Source: Lactuca virosa (taxonomy: Eukaryota > Streptophyta > Magnoliopsida > Asterales > Asteraceae). From it: 64,000 nucleotides of DNA. Below, one piece after another: positions 11,777 to 23,579 of the stretch (position 1 is its first letter; each line of letters starts with the position of its first letter). The stretch lies in NCBI GenBank assembly GCA_928212115.1, contig CAKMRJ010004445.1, forward strand, positions 781,382 to 845,381. The letters run 5' to 3'. The position numbers were made by a program, and so were the translations under genes. Below the pieces are notes generated by a model. That model worked only from the letters and a program-made list of their open reading frames with translations. It was not told where the DNA came from and searched no databases.

Positions 11777-13330
11777 ATTATCTCCCCCTTAGGATGATTA
11801 CGTCCCGGAATCATCAACGAAAATAGGACTTGTATAATGATTCCATACGCTATCTCTTCATCCTAGGTAATAACCATAACTTCTATGTTTCCTCAAAAGA
11901 GTATTTAACTCTATGGCTTTCTTGACCGCAGACGATGCCCAATCTTGCATCTGCTTATCGTACTATGTTGTACTTTCAATCGTAACCTTCGAGTTACCAA
12001 ATAAGTCCTTATTGTGGACTCCTTCTTCTTCTTAGGATAAATAATTTCCTTTATCTATTGTAACAGTCCGATGGGTCGTGCTCTATTGACCTCTCATCGC
12101 ACGATGCGAGCTTAGACTCGGTCTTTTTAAAGTTAAATTCCAGAATGGAATATAACTTCCTTCATATTCTAATGTGATATAATCACATTTCAGCATGTAG
12201 CATTTCTACCCGCAATCTCTTTCAACAACGAGCGCGATACTACCAATCGCATTAATTTCAACGTTCTGACTTAAGTCAGATGTTACATCTAACTTGGTCC
12301 TCTAGACCAATTAACATACTCATCGTAGTCGGACTCAATTTGGATACGACCACTAGGGTCGGAACAACACCCATCTCACTAGTCATTACCGAAACAATGG
12401 TAATCACATACCAGAATAAAACGGAATAAATCACTAGCTTCCTGGTAACCTTGTGACTTTCCCTGATCCAAGTGCGAGTCCTGTGCTTCCGGTAGTATAT
12501 GCATCTACTACCTTTCACACCTACTCATACCCGTCCCAAGTATTGTCCCGCAGTCGACCAAGTCACCATACAAGAAAATCACGAAACAATTTAACACATA
12601 CGAATGTGTCCAAATAATCAAAAACAATTTCCCCTAGACTCTACTAGGAATTCTTCATTGCGTATCTTCAATCATCGATTCTACTTCAACTCGATTGGTG
12701 ATGGAAATACCGGGTGATGAGACAACCTCAAGAATTACACCAATCTCTCCATCATCCTTCCAATTGAAGGTGTACTTCAGACGTACCGTACTCCTCTAAA
12801 CGTACTGTTATTTCATAAGACATACTCTAAAGGCAAGATACCACTCTTACGATATCTTCTGATAGGTGTCATCCACTATCATAAGCCTTTTTCATTTCCT
12901 CCATTTACTCAATTTCTCTACGAGTCTTCACCATGACCCTTTGTACACCCAAGCAGACATTCGGTGTACCAAGCGAGAATTTTAAGATAAGAAAGCTTTA
13001 ATTACGATAAACATATAAATCTCCTTATCACCCCGAAACGTTTACATGCTAGTTCTAATATCGTAGTCATACACTTAGAATCCTACACACATAAGGTTTC
13101 GAGATCCGGTCGGCAACAGACCATAGATCCGAACAAATAATAGCATCAATATAGCTATCACACAAAACATTTAGCACATAAAAGCATTTTAGGCATCATT
13201 CCTAAAATAAACTAGTGCTTGTGTCAATTTAGGTGTACTACCTAACATATCATTACTTAGCATTCTAAGTTTAAGTCTAGAAATTTCCTACAAATTCCTA
13301 GTTCGCTTAAACTAATGCTCTGATACCAAC
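11777..13330 (-). other. Interior of element C, no functional gene
   Basis: Next to the left LTR is the polypurine tract (reverse complement AAGGGGGAGATAAT, 11777-11790). Next to the right LTR is the primer binding site (GTTGGTATCAGAGCA on the minus strand, 13316-13330). Between them I see no gag, protease, reverse transcriptase or integrase motif. The longest ORF (12276-12518, minus, 80 codons) is unrecognised. Confidence 0.7.
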
Positions 13331-16300
13331 TGTGACATCCCCAATTTCACGGCCAGAAAAGACCGATTTGTTTATGCTTTGTTTTGAAAATCAGAGTAAT
13401 CTTTTAAAGAAATCAATTGCGGAATTCGTTCCCAAAACAAAATATGATAAAAATTATCAAAGCATTTCTTTAAAGAAATGTATTTTCATTTTATAACAAA
13501 ATCTCGGGATGTCATGTTCAATACAGACCAAAAGCATAAACAGAACAAAATAGACCTTACAACAGTTATTCATAACTACTGGCCTATAATCCAAAATCTC
13601 TCGTCAAGTCCACCAACTTATACTCTTGTGCCGTTACCTGTAATGCAAAGAAAACTGAGTGGGTCAGGCTTGGGAGCCTGGTGAGCATATAAGGTTTTCA
13701 ACCCACAATAATACAATTATTTAATTATCAAACAATCAATCCAATTTACCCACCCCCATTATATTCCTTTATTTCATAAAGTTTTACCCTAAGAACCGAT
13801 TACCCTTCTCCCATTCATTCCTAAGAATTGCCCTAAGGAATTGGCACAAAGTCTAGTGTTGCCATGGTCCTTAGATTACCTCTGGTGAACACGCAGTTCA
13901 AATAATTAATGAACACCCAGTTCAAGAACACCCATTGAACACACTCCGTTCAATAATACCTAATGAACACCTAGTTCAAAAACACCTAATGAACACTTAG
14001 TTCAAAAACACCTAATGAACACTTAGTTCAAATATCTCTGGCGAACACATAGTTCAAAACATCTAGTGAACACTTAGTTCAAATATCCCTGGTGAACTCA
14101 ATCACCTAAGGAACACAGAGTACGAAAGCTCTTAGTTCAAACCACGTGATAATAATGTATATCTCGATCCTGCAAAACCACTAATATTACATATAAATCA
14201 TATTTCTAAAACAATCTATCCCATCCCGTCGATCCCCACACACTGACCCTATACAATGATCTTACGAGATCTAGCCTAAGGAATCGATATGAACAACAAC
14301 TGACGAAGGTGCTTCGGAAATTCCCTGGCAGCAAACGAGGATCAATAAATACATCAAATGAGGGGAATGGAATAAGTTTCACCACGAACCTTTGTTCGTA
14401 AAAGAAAGAACCACAAGACAATTAAGTCAGGGGTAGTTATCTAGATAACAATGCCTAGGCGTGGTCCGACTATCATGAGGTATTATACCTCCAGACTCTC
14501 CCTATCCAACATCGAACTTTCCTAGCAGTGGCCTGAATACATGAGGTATTTCACCCCCAGACGCACCCTATCCAGCAATATAACACCAGACATACCTAGC
14601 AGTGGTCTATTACCGATACACTTTATTAGGTAGTCTACGAAGTTCCCTTAATTACTTCATGAAAGAAAACGCTGACATATGAAGCTCGGTTGATCACTTC
14701 ATAAAAGAAACGCTGACTCCAAAGCTCTCTCAAAATAAAAGTATGGGGAAATACTACTAGAGTACTCCCGTACGCTCCCGTAACCGACACACAACATTGT
14801 CAAAAAGACTTTGTACATGATAGTACTTCTGGCACATTATAGTACTCTGGTATGCGAAAGTCTCGTACCCAAGAACATAATAGTACCCTGGCACAAGCAG
14901 CACCCAAGACACAGAGCTTTGAAAAGGACTTCGTACATAAAAATGTACTTCTGTATGTAGGACGTACTCCACCGATCATCAATCTCACCCCACACGTACT
15001 CTTAATAAGAGACTACCCAAAGTCCAATCTTAATTGAACTAAAACATCCCTATTTAAGTCTTAACCCATCACTAGGCAAGCCTACAATGCCTATAATCAA
15101 TTTTTGATACTATTTCCTTATAGGCAACGCCAACTAGTGTATACTTAACACAAGGTTTTAAGTAATAATATCATATATACACATCTTAACACATATTGAA
15201 CCATATCTGATTCGCACGTTGTATATTATCAAATATATCTAACACGTATTTTGGACAATAACAATACTTCACATACATATGTATATTTCAGACTTTAATC
15301 AATACTCTTATTAAAACCACGTTCCTAAAAGGTACTATACACATGATACCTTATCGAATGAACACGTAGTTCAAAAATACATAATCCGTACTCCCGGATC
15401 TTAAATTTGCCTCATTACCTAATCCATATTCTCGGATCTAAAACTAACATCTTGATCTGATCCATACTCTCGGATCTAAAACTAACCTCCTGATCTGATC
15501 CATACATTCAGATCTAAAACGAGTTTATCTCTTTATACTTTTATCGCATGGTCCAACCCATCTTTTATCACCTACCAACAACCTCATCTACCCATGTTCT
15601 ACCCAACATATTTTTAGATACAAAATACAAATATAGTTTAACTCATTAAAACTTATATAATTCATCCATTCCACAATCATCTCAAATAAACAACAATATA
15701 TTATACACATAGCACGTATTTCATAGCGAATACTTAATATTTATGTGTTAGAAGAAAGTGACTATACACTCACCTGATTAGAAGATGATCGGACAGCACT
15801 ACGACTTGTAAAAGTAGTATTCTTTGGTAGATCTGGAAGATCTTCACAAAAATCGGGCTTCTCGCGGGCAGAGCTTCGGCTTGAATGGATAGAGAGAGTA
15901 TAGAGAGTGAAAGAATGGGTTGAGGGTGTGAAGAATGAGGCAAGCCCCGAGCCTCAATTTATAGTGCTCTGGGTGCTCCACTAGTGCTCCACTACCTGCT
16001 TAGTGTTCCACTACCTGCTCCACTAATTGCTTAGTGCTCCACTACCTGCTCCACTAATTGCTTAGTGCTCCACTACCTGCTTGATGCTCCACTAACTTTC
16101 ATTTAGACTCTGTCGGCTAATTCTCGACCGATCTTAAATTTAACAGTAGGAGGAGATTAGACTGCTAAATGAATGCGAAGAATTCGTAACTCCTTCATAC
16201 GGACTCCGTTTTCGTCTGTCTTTTTACCGTTGAGTTCCTATTAATGAGATCTTCAACTCTCATTTAGGTCGCGTAAGCCAAAAACCGCTCGAACTAAAAT

Positions 16301-16661
16301 TCGAGTTTCGGGTTGTACACTGCTAAGCCAAAACTTTGAAAAATCATAACTTCCTCATACGAAGTCAGATTTGGGCGTTCATACTCTACGACTTTGGTTT
16401 AGATTACTAAGGCTAAATATCGCTCTAACGTAAATTCACTTTTTACGTCATTCAGCGTCGTGCCGGTTCTGTCGCGAAACTTCGACAGGTCATAACTTCT
16501 TCGTTATAACTCGGATTTCGGCGTTCTTTATATGTACGGAATCCTTGTAACATATACTAAAACTTAGTTAAGATTATTCATCTTAAATAATCTTCTATCA
16601 AAAAGTCATTTTTGACGCTTATCGTCTCTTAATTGACTAGCCCTGATCTACGGGCATTACA
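13331..16661 (-). repeat. 5' LTR of element C
   Basis: Near-identical to 8415-11776. Differences I see include one fewer 31-base unit, single-base indels near 14521, 15264, 15942 and 16113, and substitutions such as C for T near 13525 and A for G in GGGCATTACA at its outer end. Confidence 0.9.
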
Positions 16662-16666
16662 CTATT

Positions 16667-18139
16667 CAACTTGCATGATTCCAAGTTTCGGTCCAATTGA
16701 AACTTGGGCGATGAGGAACTTTCCTGATTTGGTAAATTTAGACATTACCACAAATGAAAGAATCAAATCCATTTTCCAATATTGCTGTCAGTGGAATCAT
16801 ATAAGCAACAATTTTCCACAAATGCCATTGTAAGGATACTTCAAATAAATAAAATTAAACAATTTTCTTTTATTTTAAAACTTTGCGGAAAAACTTATCC
16901 TTACAATCCACATGGAAAATTGTTGTTATCTATTCCTTAGCAATATATCATAACTTCTTAAGCAACTGCTCAAAATTCTGATGCGATCGAAATCCACCTT
17001 TGCGACAGAATCAGCATATACTTCCTTTAAGATTTCTCTCTATTCTTTGATTCTTAAAACATCAACATGTGACCCAGTCACATCATGTAATGAGGATCTC
17101 AGAATAGAACTTAACAAAGTTAGATAATGGTCTCTACCTGATGTAGAGTCAAACTTATTGACTTTACATCCTTAGGTAAATTTGACAGCTTTGCAATCAA
17201 CGCCCCTTCCTTTGGCAAAATAAACATATGGACCCTTTGGTAATGGGACTATCTCAGACTTAGCCTTTCTCTTTACCATTTGGTCAACCGGGTTGACTAT
17301 GACCAATCCCTTTCCATTGGGAAGAGAATGCTTTTTCTGGATTTCCAGTGTCACCATTGTCACTGTCCATAAAGTTTTTGGGAAGTTGATCTTCTAATCA
17401 AATTTGCTTTACTATCGTTCCAAATCATTGCTGATTCAGCAGCACCGAGCAAATAGATATGATCATTAAGGTTCGTGTCATAGTCTGTTTCATAGTAGTC
17501 CCAAAGGAACTCACTATGTGACTTAGAAAGTGATTGAACATCCAACTTTCTCAAGACTTTGACACCCAACTCTCCCGGCTTGTCAATATGTGACTTCATC
17601 TCTAAGATGTGATCACACATAGACCTTGCCTGCCATTAGGGCTTGAGTGACCTTGAACTTGTGGGTTAGGGAGAATAATTAGGAGGAGGTAGAGGAAGAG
17701 AAGTATGACTTCCATGAGCCAAACTCGGGAAGTCATATTCATTAGGAAAGCTTGGTTTGGGAAGATCATTGTTGTCTAAACCAGACATCAACAATGGGAG
17801 AAATTCACGTAAAGTTGATTTAAGTCCTTAATATAACACCCAATATGATATATTAAGGCTAGGACCCAACAAACTATTTTATAACTTGGAAGTGGGATGC
17901 CGTAATCCAAGCTATAAAATATTTAAAGGTAGGTGAATGACGATTCACCAATTTCCACCAAGATAAACGAAATGTATTATTAGGTTTTAATTGGTTTTGA
18001 AACTCCTAGATTCTTTTGAGATTCATTGAACTTTTCAATGGCATGTTTCAATCTCGAGTGTGCCCTTCAAGTTTTGTGACTGGGATGCCGAGGATCACAA
18101 AACAAGGTGTGAAGTAACCATGCAAATATACTTGGTACC
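16667..18139 (-). pseudogene. Copia B gag remnant and leader
   Basis: Copia B continues after insert C. On the minus strand an ATG at 17788 opens MSGLDNNDLPKPSFPNEYDF, followed by stops. An open stretch (17360-17620) gives HILEMKSHIDKPGELGVKV, then LSKSHSEFLWDYYETDYD, which matches the copia gag (UBN2-like) core. A shifted segment (17172-17363) continues as KRKAKSEIVPLPKGPYVYFAKGRG, where the zinc knuckle would be; the knuckle cysteines are gone. The usual middle of gag is shortened. 17800-18139 is leader sequence with the GGGATGCCGTAATC phrase. Confidence 0.7.
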
Positions 18140-18689
18140 TGTAAAAACCGGTTCAATTCGGTCATAGTTCGACGATCAAACCCCCGTGGGCCGCGATGCA
18201 ATAAAGACCAATGACACGTAGATTGGGGTCTCTTAAGTATAGGTGTTTGTATTTTTAATTTAACCAGCCGAGGTTTAACAAACTAATAAATTTTACATGG
18301 TTAATATAATTAAGTTCAAATTTATATATATAAATATATAAATATATATATAAATGTGTGTGTGTTAATTACCTTTGCAATTATCTAAATACATGTAGGA
18401 TATGTAACGTGTATATATTCAAAATAAATATACACTTAAAATTTCGTGTTGTGTAAAAATCCTAAAAACCAAATACCTTATATACGTACATACACCAATA
18501 CTTCCAATAATATATCAAATTCAAATAGAGGAATATACAAACACTAATAAGATGACAGCCAATGGACACTAATAAATTGACAGCCAATTGACACTGTAGG
18601 GGAATGGCTTTATTCCTTCCTTTTTTCTTCCTTGTTTCCTGCAATCTATCAGAGAATCCCAAACACCTTTACCTACATTGATTCCAATT

Positions 18690-18850
18690 AAAACAATCCA
18701 TCCATTCTTCAATTATCAAATACACATAAACAGATTCAAAACAATCCTTCCATTCTTCAATTATCAAATACACATAAACAGAATCAAAACAATCCTTCCA
18801 TTCTTCAATTTTCAAAATACACATAAACAGATTCAAAACAAACCTCCTCA
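18690..18850 (+). repeat. ~48-base tandem repeat in LTR D
   Basis: About three and a half units built on AACAATCCTTCCATTCTTCA plus ATCAAATACACATAAACAG(A/T)TTCAA. The same array is at 25643-25803 in the other LTR. Confidence 0.8.
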
Positions 18851-19889
18851 TCAGTTTCTATCATAAACAACCAAAAGGACAACCTGTATCCAAGCCAGAA
18901 CACTTCAGTTCTTGATTCTCGAGTACAACTGCAAACCAGAAGAACAATAACCCGTTGGTATTTCTGTTCCTTTTCCTGTGGAAGAAGCACAATACCAAAC
19001 ACCCATCGAATTCTCGTTCTTTCCCTGTCAAATTATCAAAACCCAAACACCTATCGAAACCCTGTTGATCAAACTCCATACTTTGCCATAAAGATCACCA
19101 ACTCAGACAAAGAAAAATTCGGACCATTCATCAGATTTGGAATCACAAATCAAAAGTCAAAATGTAAGTAACATGATCTTCAGTAAACCGAAACCCAAAG
19201 ACGTACAGAATGAAGGATGAGATAAAGGATTCAGAGTCAATTGAAAGATTTGGAATAGCTATTACCTCAATCGATCTTGCCCCCTTCCGAGTCGTCGAAC
19301 ACCGCCGCAAAAACACTGCTGCTGTCACCACTCGATTCTAGCCGCCGGAAGACAGAATCCACCCCTTCGTGACTGCCCTCGAGAAACCCCACCGCTACCC
19401 TCGTGATTTACCGATCGTCGGGTCCGCCTTCAGCTTCTATCTCCGAGACGAAGCAAGCCTCGGTTCATCATCGAACTTCGCCAGAGCTGCTGCCTCGTTC
19501 CCCCGGGCTGTTGATACAGATGACGAATGGGGAGTCTTCGCCAGGAAGTCGGAGTCGGGTGACGAGGTTGGCGAACCCGATGCGATCGGTGGCTCTCCTT
19601 GCGATGAAAAGCTTGAGTGCTTTCTCCAATTTTCAGGTTTTCTATCGTAGTTTGAAAAACCTGCTAAACCAATCTTCGAAGGACACCGACAGGAGTTATC
19701 AGACCAAGCAAAAATAGGCACAGAACCAACGCCTTCATCGTAAAATCAGGAACATACGTGTAGGAACGATCCCAGGATGATTCAGGTATCTCATAATCTT
19801 CTGGAAGGTCCAGATTTTGGAAAGCTGCTACACGTGATTGGACGTATTGGACCTTCTCCTGGACTCTCTACTTGCTCTAGGAGTTATCA

Positions 19890-20010
19890 CTTTCCCCAAT
19901 CAGCCGACGATTTGTCGATCCTTCCCCAATCAGCCGACGATGTGTTCGATCTTTCCCCAATCAGCCGACGATTTGTCGATCCTTCCCCAATCGACCGACG
20001 ATTTTGCTCG
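19890..20010 (+). repeat. ~30-base tandem repeat in LTR D
   Basis: Four units of TCCCCAATCAGCCGACGATT followed by TGTCGATCCT, slightly varied, ending in CCCCAATCGACCGACGA. Each contains CGAC-GATTT-GTCG, an interrupted palindrome with a 5-base spacer. Repeated at about 26843-26962. Confidence 0.8.
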
Positions 20011-21587
20011 ATCCGTCCGATTCATCGGTGTTCGATTTCCCGTCGTCTCCCCCCCCCCGTTCATTGGTGTTCTTCGAGTCGGTTGTAAAGAGAACACGAT
20101 TTTCATTTTGATCTTATTACGCGATCAAACTGATTGGAACGGGTTTAAAAGACCCTAATATTCTAGATATCGGATCCGTAGTCGGGTAAAGGGTTACAAC
20201 CCGAAAAGAAAACGGGTACCGGGTTTGACCCAGTCAACGGTCAAACGGAAATCCAACCCATTTTTTTTAAACTATCAAAACTTAACCCCTTGTTACAAAT
20301 ACTTTGCAAATTCAGTCCAAACCCCAAATCTTTGATTTCAATTGTCAATATTAACCCCTCCTTTGAAATTATGTTTACCCAATCAGTCCCACTTTTGGTT
20401 AAAATAATTTACAAACAATCCTTATACTGTAAACCGGTTACAAAACGGTCCTGGTAATACTTCAAGGTTCAAGAATTATGAATTTGCGGTTCACTCGGAA
20501 TGTTTATTATCGTTTCTCAAAGGAATGCAAATACCGTACCAATGGAACTCACGCTTCAAGGGTGAGTTCATACCCCTACATTTTATATTTTTATTAAGTT
20601 TTAAGGGGGGGGAATACAAGTTAAATCATCAATATCATAATTAAACGTTTTCAATAGATTACATCAGAAAAGTTGAACTTCAATCACGACCGGTTTTGGT
20701 AAACTTAAACATTTTAGTTTTCAAAACAACACAAGGTGCAAGTAGTTCAAGTTCTTGATTTTCAAATGGCTACTTGCACATCACCATACGAGTTTTCTAT
20801 AATTTATACATAACTCAGTATTTGTATAAATATTGTTTTGTTTGGGCTACTTGTATTTGTAGTGCACTATTATTATTGTTTTGTTTACGCTACATGTATT
20901 TGTAGTGCATTGTCATTTTGTTTTGTTTACGCTACATGTATTTGTAGTGCATTATCATTTTTAGTCTAATCTCCATAACTATGCCCGTATTCTTGAGGTA
21001 CGTTATGGACAATAATAGCGCTATTGGGTTTACCACCCCACCTTGGGACGCTAAGGTGATTGATCGCACGTGGTTGAGTGTGTATGATGATTAGATGCTC
21101 CATCCTATACATATACATATGTACATGTATAGGGTGAGGACTATTTGTTGTTGTTATCCTTTGTTAATCCACCTTCAATTTTATAAACCATTATCTCAAA
21201 TACAATCGTTTGCCAATTTCAAAAGGAAACTAATACTAGGTTTGTAAGTGAAAAGCATTTAATAATACAAAACAAATACTTATGAACTCACCAACCATTG
21301 TGTTGACACTTTTTCAAACCACTTGTATTCTCAGGAAATCAATAAACAGGTAACCAAGTGTTGTTGAGAATGGCATGCTAAGACGTCAAACATTTCCTAT
21401 CTTGTCCATGTATTGTAATTGATTTATAAACATGTAAATCATAATGATGTAACTTTTCAATTATATATATATATATATATATGTTGGTTGTGTTTACTTG
21501 AATTACTATTGCAATTGTTGTTATGATATTATACATGAAGTCCTCCACCCCGGACGTTTCCGCCATCCTCGGTTTGGGGGTGTGACA

Positions 21588-22350
21588 GATTGGTATCAGA
21601 GCACAGTTTATAGTGAATTAAGTGTATCAAACCACATAAGATATACAAACTATAAACACAATTGGGACTACTAGTCTCTGATTTGTGCATTTTCCAAATA
21701 AATATACCTTTAGAAAATAAATGTTTTTCTTAATTAAAGTATACCTACCAACATTCATACAAAGAACAGGGTCACAAGTACAGAACAAAAATATTACGAT
21801 TGTTGGACAGCACAGGTGGGCTTAGAGACATATAGTCAAGTCTGGGAAGATGTAGCCTGATCAACTACATTATCTGGGGTTTGACTAGCATGTGCCTAAG
21901 TACGTTTGTGAAGTTTCAACAAATCTAAAAACTTTATTTCCATAATCAATTTACAAATAACTCACAAGTCCATATGCGTGTTTCTCATAGTTGACTTGTT
22001 CCTTGTTTGGTTGTGGACTTAGGGTAGACTCATTAGGATCAACAGTCTAATAAAATTTTAATTACACATAACTGGGGGCATGTCGAGTGAATCTTAGGAG
22101 TGGATCAGACATGGAACAAATCACAAGATTATAATCAAGTTATTCCTACTAAATTCATAAGTCTATTTATATAGACCTCTGGTTTAGAGTCGTCAGAGTA
22201 GTCGTGTCGGCAATCTAGAATATAGCTAAATACATAATACAAACTATAATACCCAAATTATACAAACTTTTCTGCATTAAAAAAATCAATAGACAAACAC
22301 AATGAAACTAAAAAGGGTATCAATTTATCAAGAGAAAAACACATACAATG
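21588..22350 (+). other. Element D leader with primer binding site
   Basis: GA, then TTGGTATCAGAGCA (21590-21603), is complementary to the 3' end of initiator methionine tRNA. The next 70 bases ('GTTTATAGTGAATTAAGTG', 'CATAAGATATACAAACTATAAA') match the leader of element F at 39210-39280, as do later phrases such as 'TAGCCTGATCAACTA'. This is retroelement leader, not coding. Host-like sequence begins somewhere near 22230-22380. Confidence 0.8.
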
Positions 22351-22401
22351 TAGATTAAAATCCACTAATTATAACAAAATGGCTAAAAGAAAAGGTAAGG
22401 A

Positions 22402-23530
22402 CTAAGGATTTTTCAGTCCTCTCTTCTTATAAATAGCTTTGAAGCAAGCTTGCCTAAGCTTCTTTGTTCTTTCTGTCAAATCCATACCTGGCAATTTCTC
22501 CATCATCTTCTTGTGCCCTGCTAACGTCTCTACCTCCTCCTTTAATCCCAACTCCTAGTTTTTTTTTTAGGTAGATGCAATATATTTTTCGGGTGAGTTC
22601 ATAAAATTTACAATGAGTTAAGTTTATGTAAATATAAATCAGAAATCGTAGTAAAACAATTGATTCGATGTGGCATATGCCTAAGGCCTATGTTTATGTT
22701 ATAAAGAAACTAATAATTAAAATTTTAGAAAATACCAAAACTACTATGGTTACCAAGTGCATGCATACATGCATGAGTAATGTATAGAAGGTTATTAGAG
22801 TAGTTACCTTGGCATTTTGAATGAGGGATTCAAGGCTCTTAAGTTTCCTATGAGGCCATCTGTTTATGTTTAGCTCCCTGCATCTTTTCTTCAACAATGT
22901 TGCCCCTATCCCTAGTTCCTTTGCTGCCATGATTATCGGCATCTCAAAGTACTTCGCTATCTCTTCAAACTCCAATGGTCTCAATCTATTTGCCACCTTC
23001 CGGCCACCGTGATCAGTGGTGGCAGCACTAGAACTACCAGTAGCATCACCACCGGGTTTATAGTCTTCCCTGAAACTAACCGATGGTAAATTACCATCCT
23101 CCCAACAATCCCATAAGCTTATGTCTTCAAGGGGATCCAAATCGTGAAACTCATTTCTAGAAATGATGTTTTGATCTTGGTTAAGTACTGTGGAAAAGTT
23201 CTGATCAAGCACTTCTGGCAATTTTTCTGACAACTCGTAATTATGATGGTCGAGCATGTCACCACTGTCAGAATAAAAAAAAAAAAAAAAAAAAAAAAAA
23301 AACAAAACAAACAAACAAAACTCAAGATAATCAAATCCAACCCGATGAAATACTCTTTTGATCACTACAAATCCAAACCATGTTTTGATCAATATAGACA
23401 AAATCATTTTCTGTGCGAAAGATAGGGTAATGAGTGACGTGTATATTTACCTGAAAAGATCTTGATGATCAAAGCACGGAAACCCATCGAGGTCATATAT
23501 GGGGTTTTGATGATCTGCAGGTGGATCCAT
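22402..23530 (-). CDS. RKD: RKD-type RWP-RK transcription factor, captured inside element D
   Basis: Three exons on the minus strand: 23530-23451, 23264-22808 and 22554-22402 (80, 457 and 153 bases). Introns of 186 and 253 bases have GT/AG ends, and the joined frame codes 229 residues with no stop. The RWP-RK domain is at about residues 118-172: LEFEEIAKYF, MPIIMAAKELGIG, LLKKRCRELNINRWPHRK, with the signature RWPHRK at 162-167. A basic C-terminal block KLRQACFKA (211-219) is typical of the RKD subfamily. The acidic, Trp-containing stretch LWDCWEDG (residues 77-84) lies N-terminal. In Arabidopsis and liverwort, RKD proteins are nuclear DNA-binding regulators of egg-cell and germline identity. 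The ATG is the first in-frame one and lies about 40 bases from a TATA box. Intron 1 has a pyrimidine tract with an unbroken run of about 26 T. The gene is antisense to D and may make a normal protein. Expression is unknown. Confidence 0.9.
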
Positions 23531-23570
23531 TTGTGAGGAAGAAATTAAAAGTTGCAGTAAGAATGTGAGG

Positions 23571-23579
23571 ATTTATATA
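23571..23579 (-). promoter_or_regulatory. TATA box of the RKD gene
   Basis: TATATAAAT on the minus strand, about 40 bases before the ATG. The intervening sequence is purine/pyrimidine-mixed 5' untranslated sequence with no other ATG. The short distance implies a very short leader. Confidence 0.6.

Larger units (their letters stand above)
8415..16661 (-). mobile_element. LARD-like non-autonomous gypsy element C
   Basis: Two long LTRs (8415-11776, 3362 bases; 13331-16661, 3331 bases) enclose only 1554 bases. The unit is flanked by CTATT (8410-8414 and 16662-16666) and inserted in copia B. Primer binding site and polypurine tract sit at the expected minus-strand positions. I count about seven substitutions and a few single-base indels between the LTRs, plus one 31-base repeat unit, roughly 0.2 percent, so it is young. 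Long LTRs with a short coding-free interior fit the LARD class (large retrotransposon derivatives), which depend on a partner's proteins. Confidence 0.92.
18140..21587 (+). repeat. 5' LTR of element D
   Basis: Starts TGTAAAAACCGGTTC and ends GGGGGTGTGACA. It contains tandem repeats (about 48-base units at 18690-18850; about 30-base units at 19890-20010; TTTGTAGTGCA units at 20830-20960), a GC-rich block (19270-20090) and a TA microsatellite (21464-21482). Confidence 0.92.

Noticed and set aside
13478..15037. ORFs duplicated between the two C LTRs as conserved genes
   Set aside because: Their conservation reflects recent LTR identity; they overlap on both strands and match no family.
21590..21604. 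Possible tRNA gene fragment at TGGTATCAGAGC sites
   Set aside because: These short stretches complement the tRNA 3' end and sit right after LTRs; they are primer binding sites, and no tRNA gene is present.
22694..23407. The 237-codon continuous ORF taken as the RKD protein
   Set aside because: It reads through both introns (poly-Phe from the T run at one end, hydrophobic tail at the other). The spliced model restores a normal RKD N- and C-terminus.
22402..23530. RKD as a processed retrogene
   Set aside because: Two introns with proper splice sites are kept and a promoter is present. The A run on the plus strand is the pyrimidine tract of intron 1, not a poly(A) tail.
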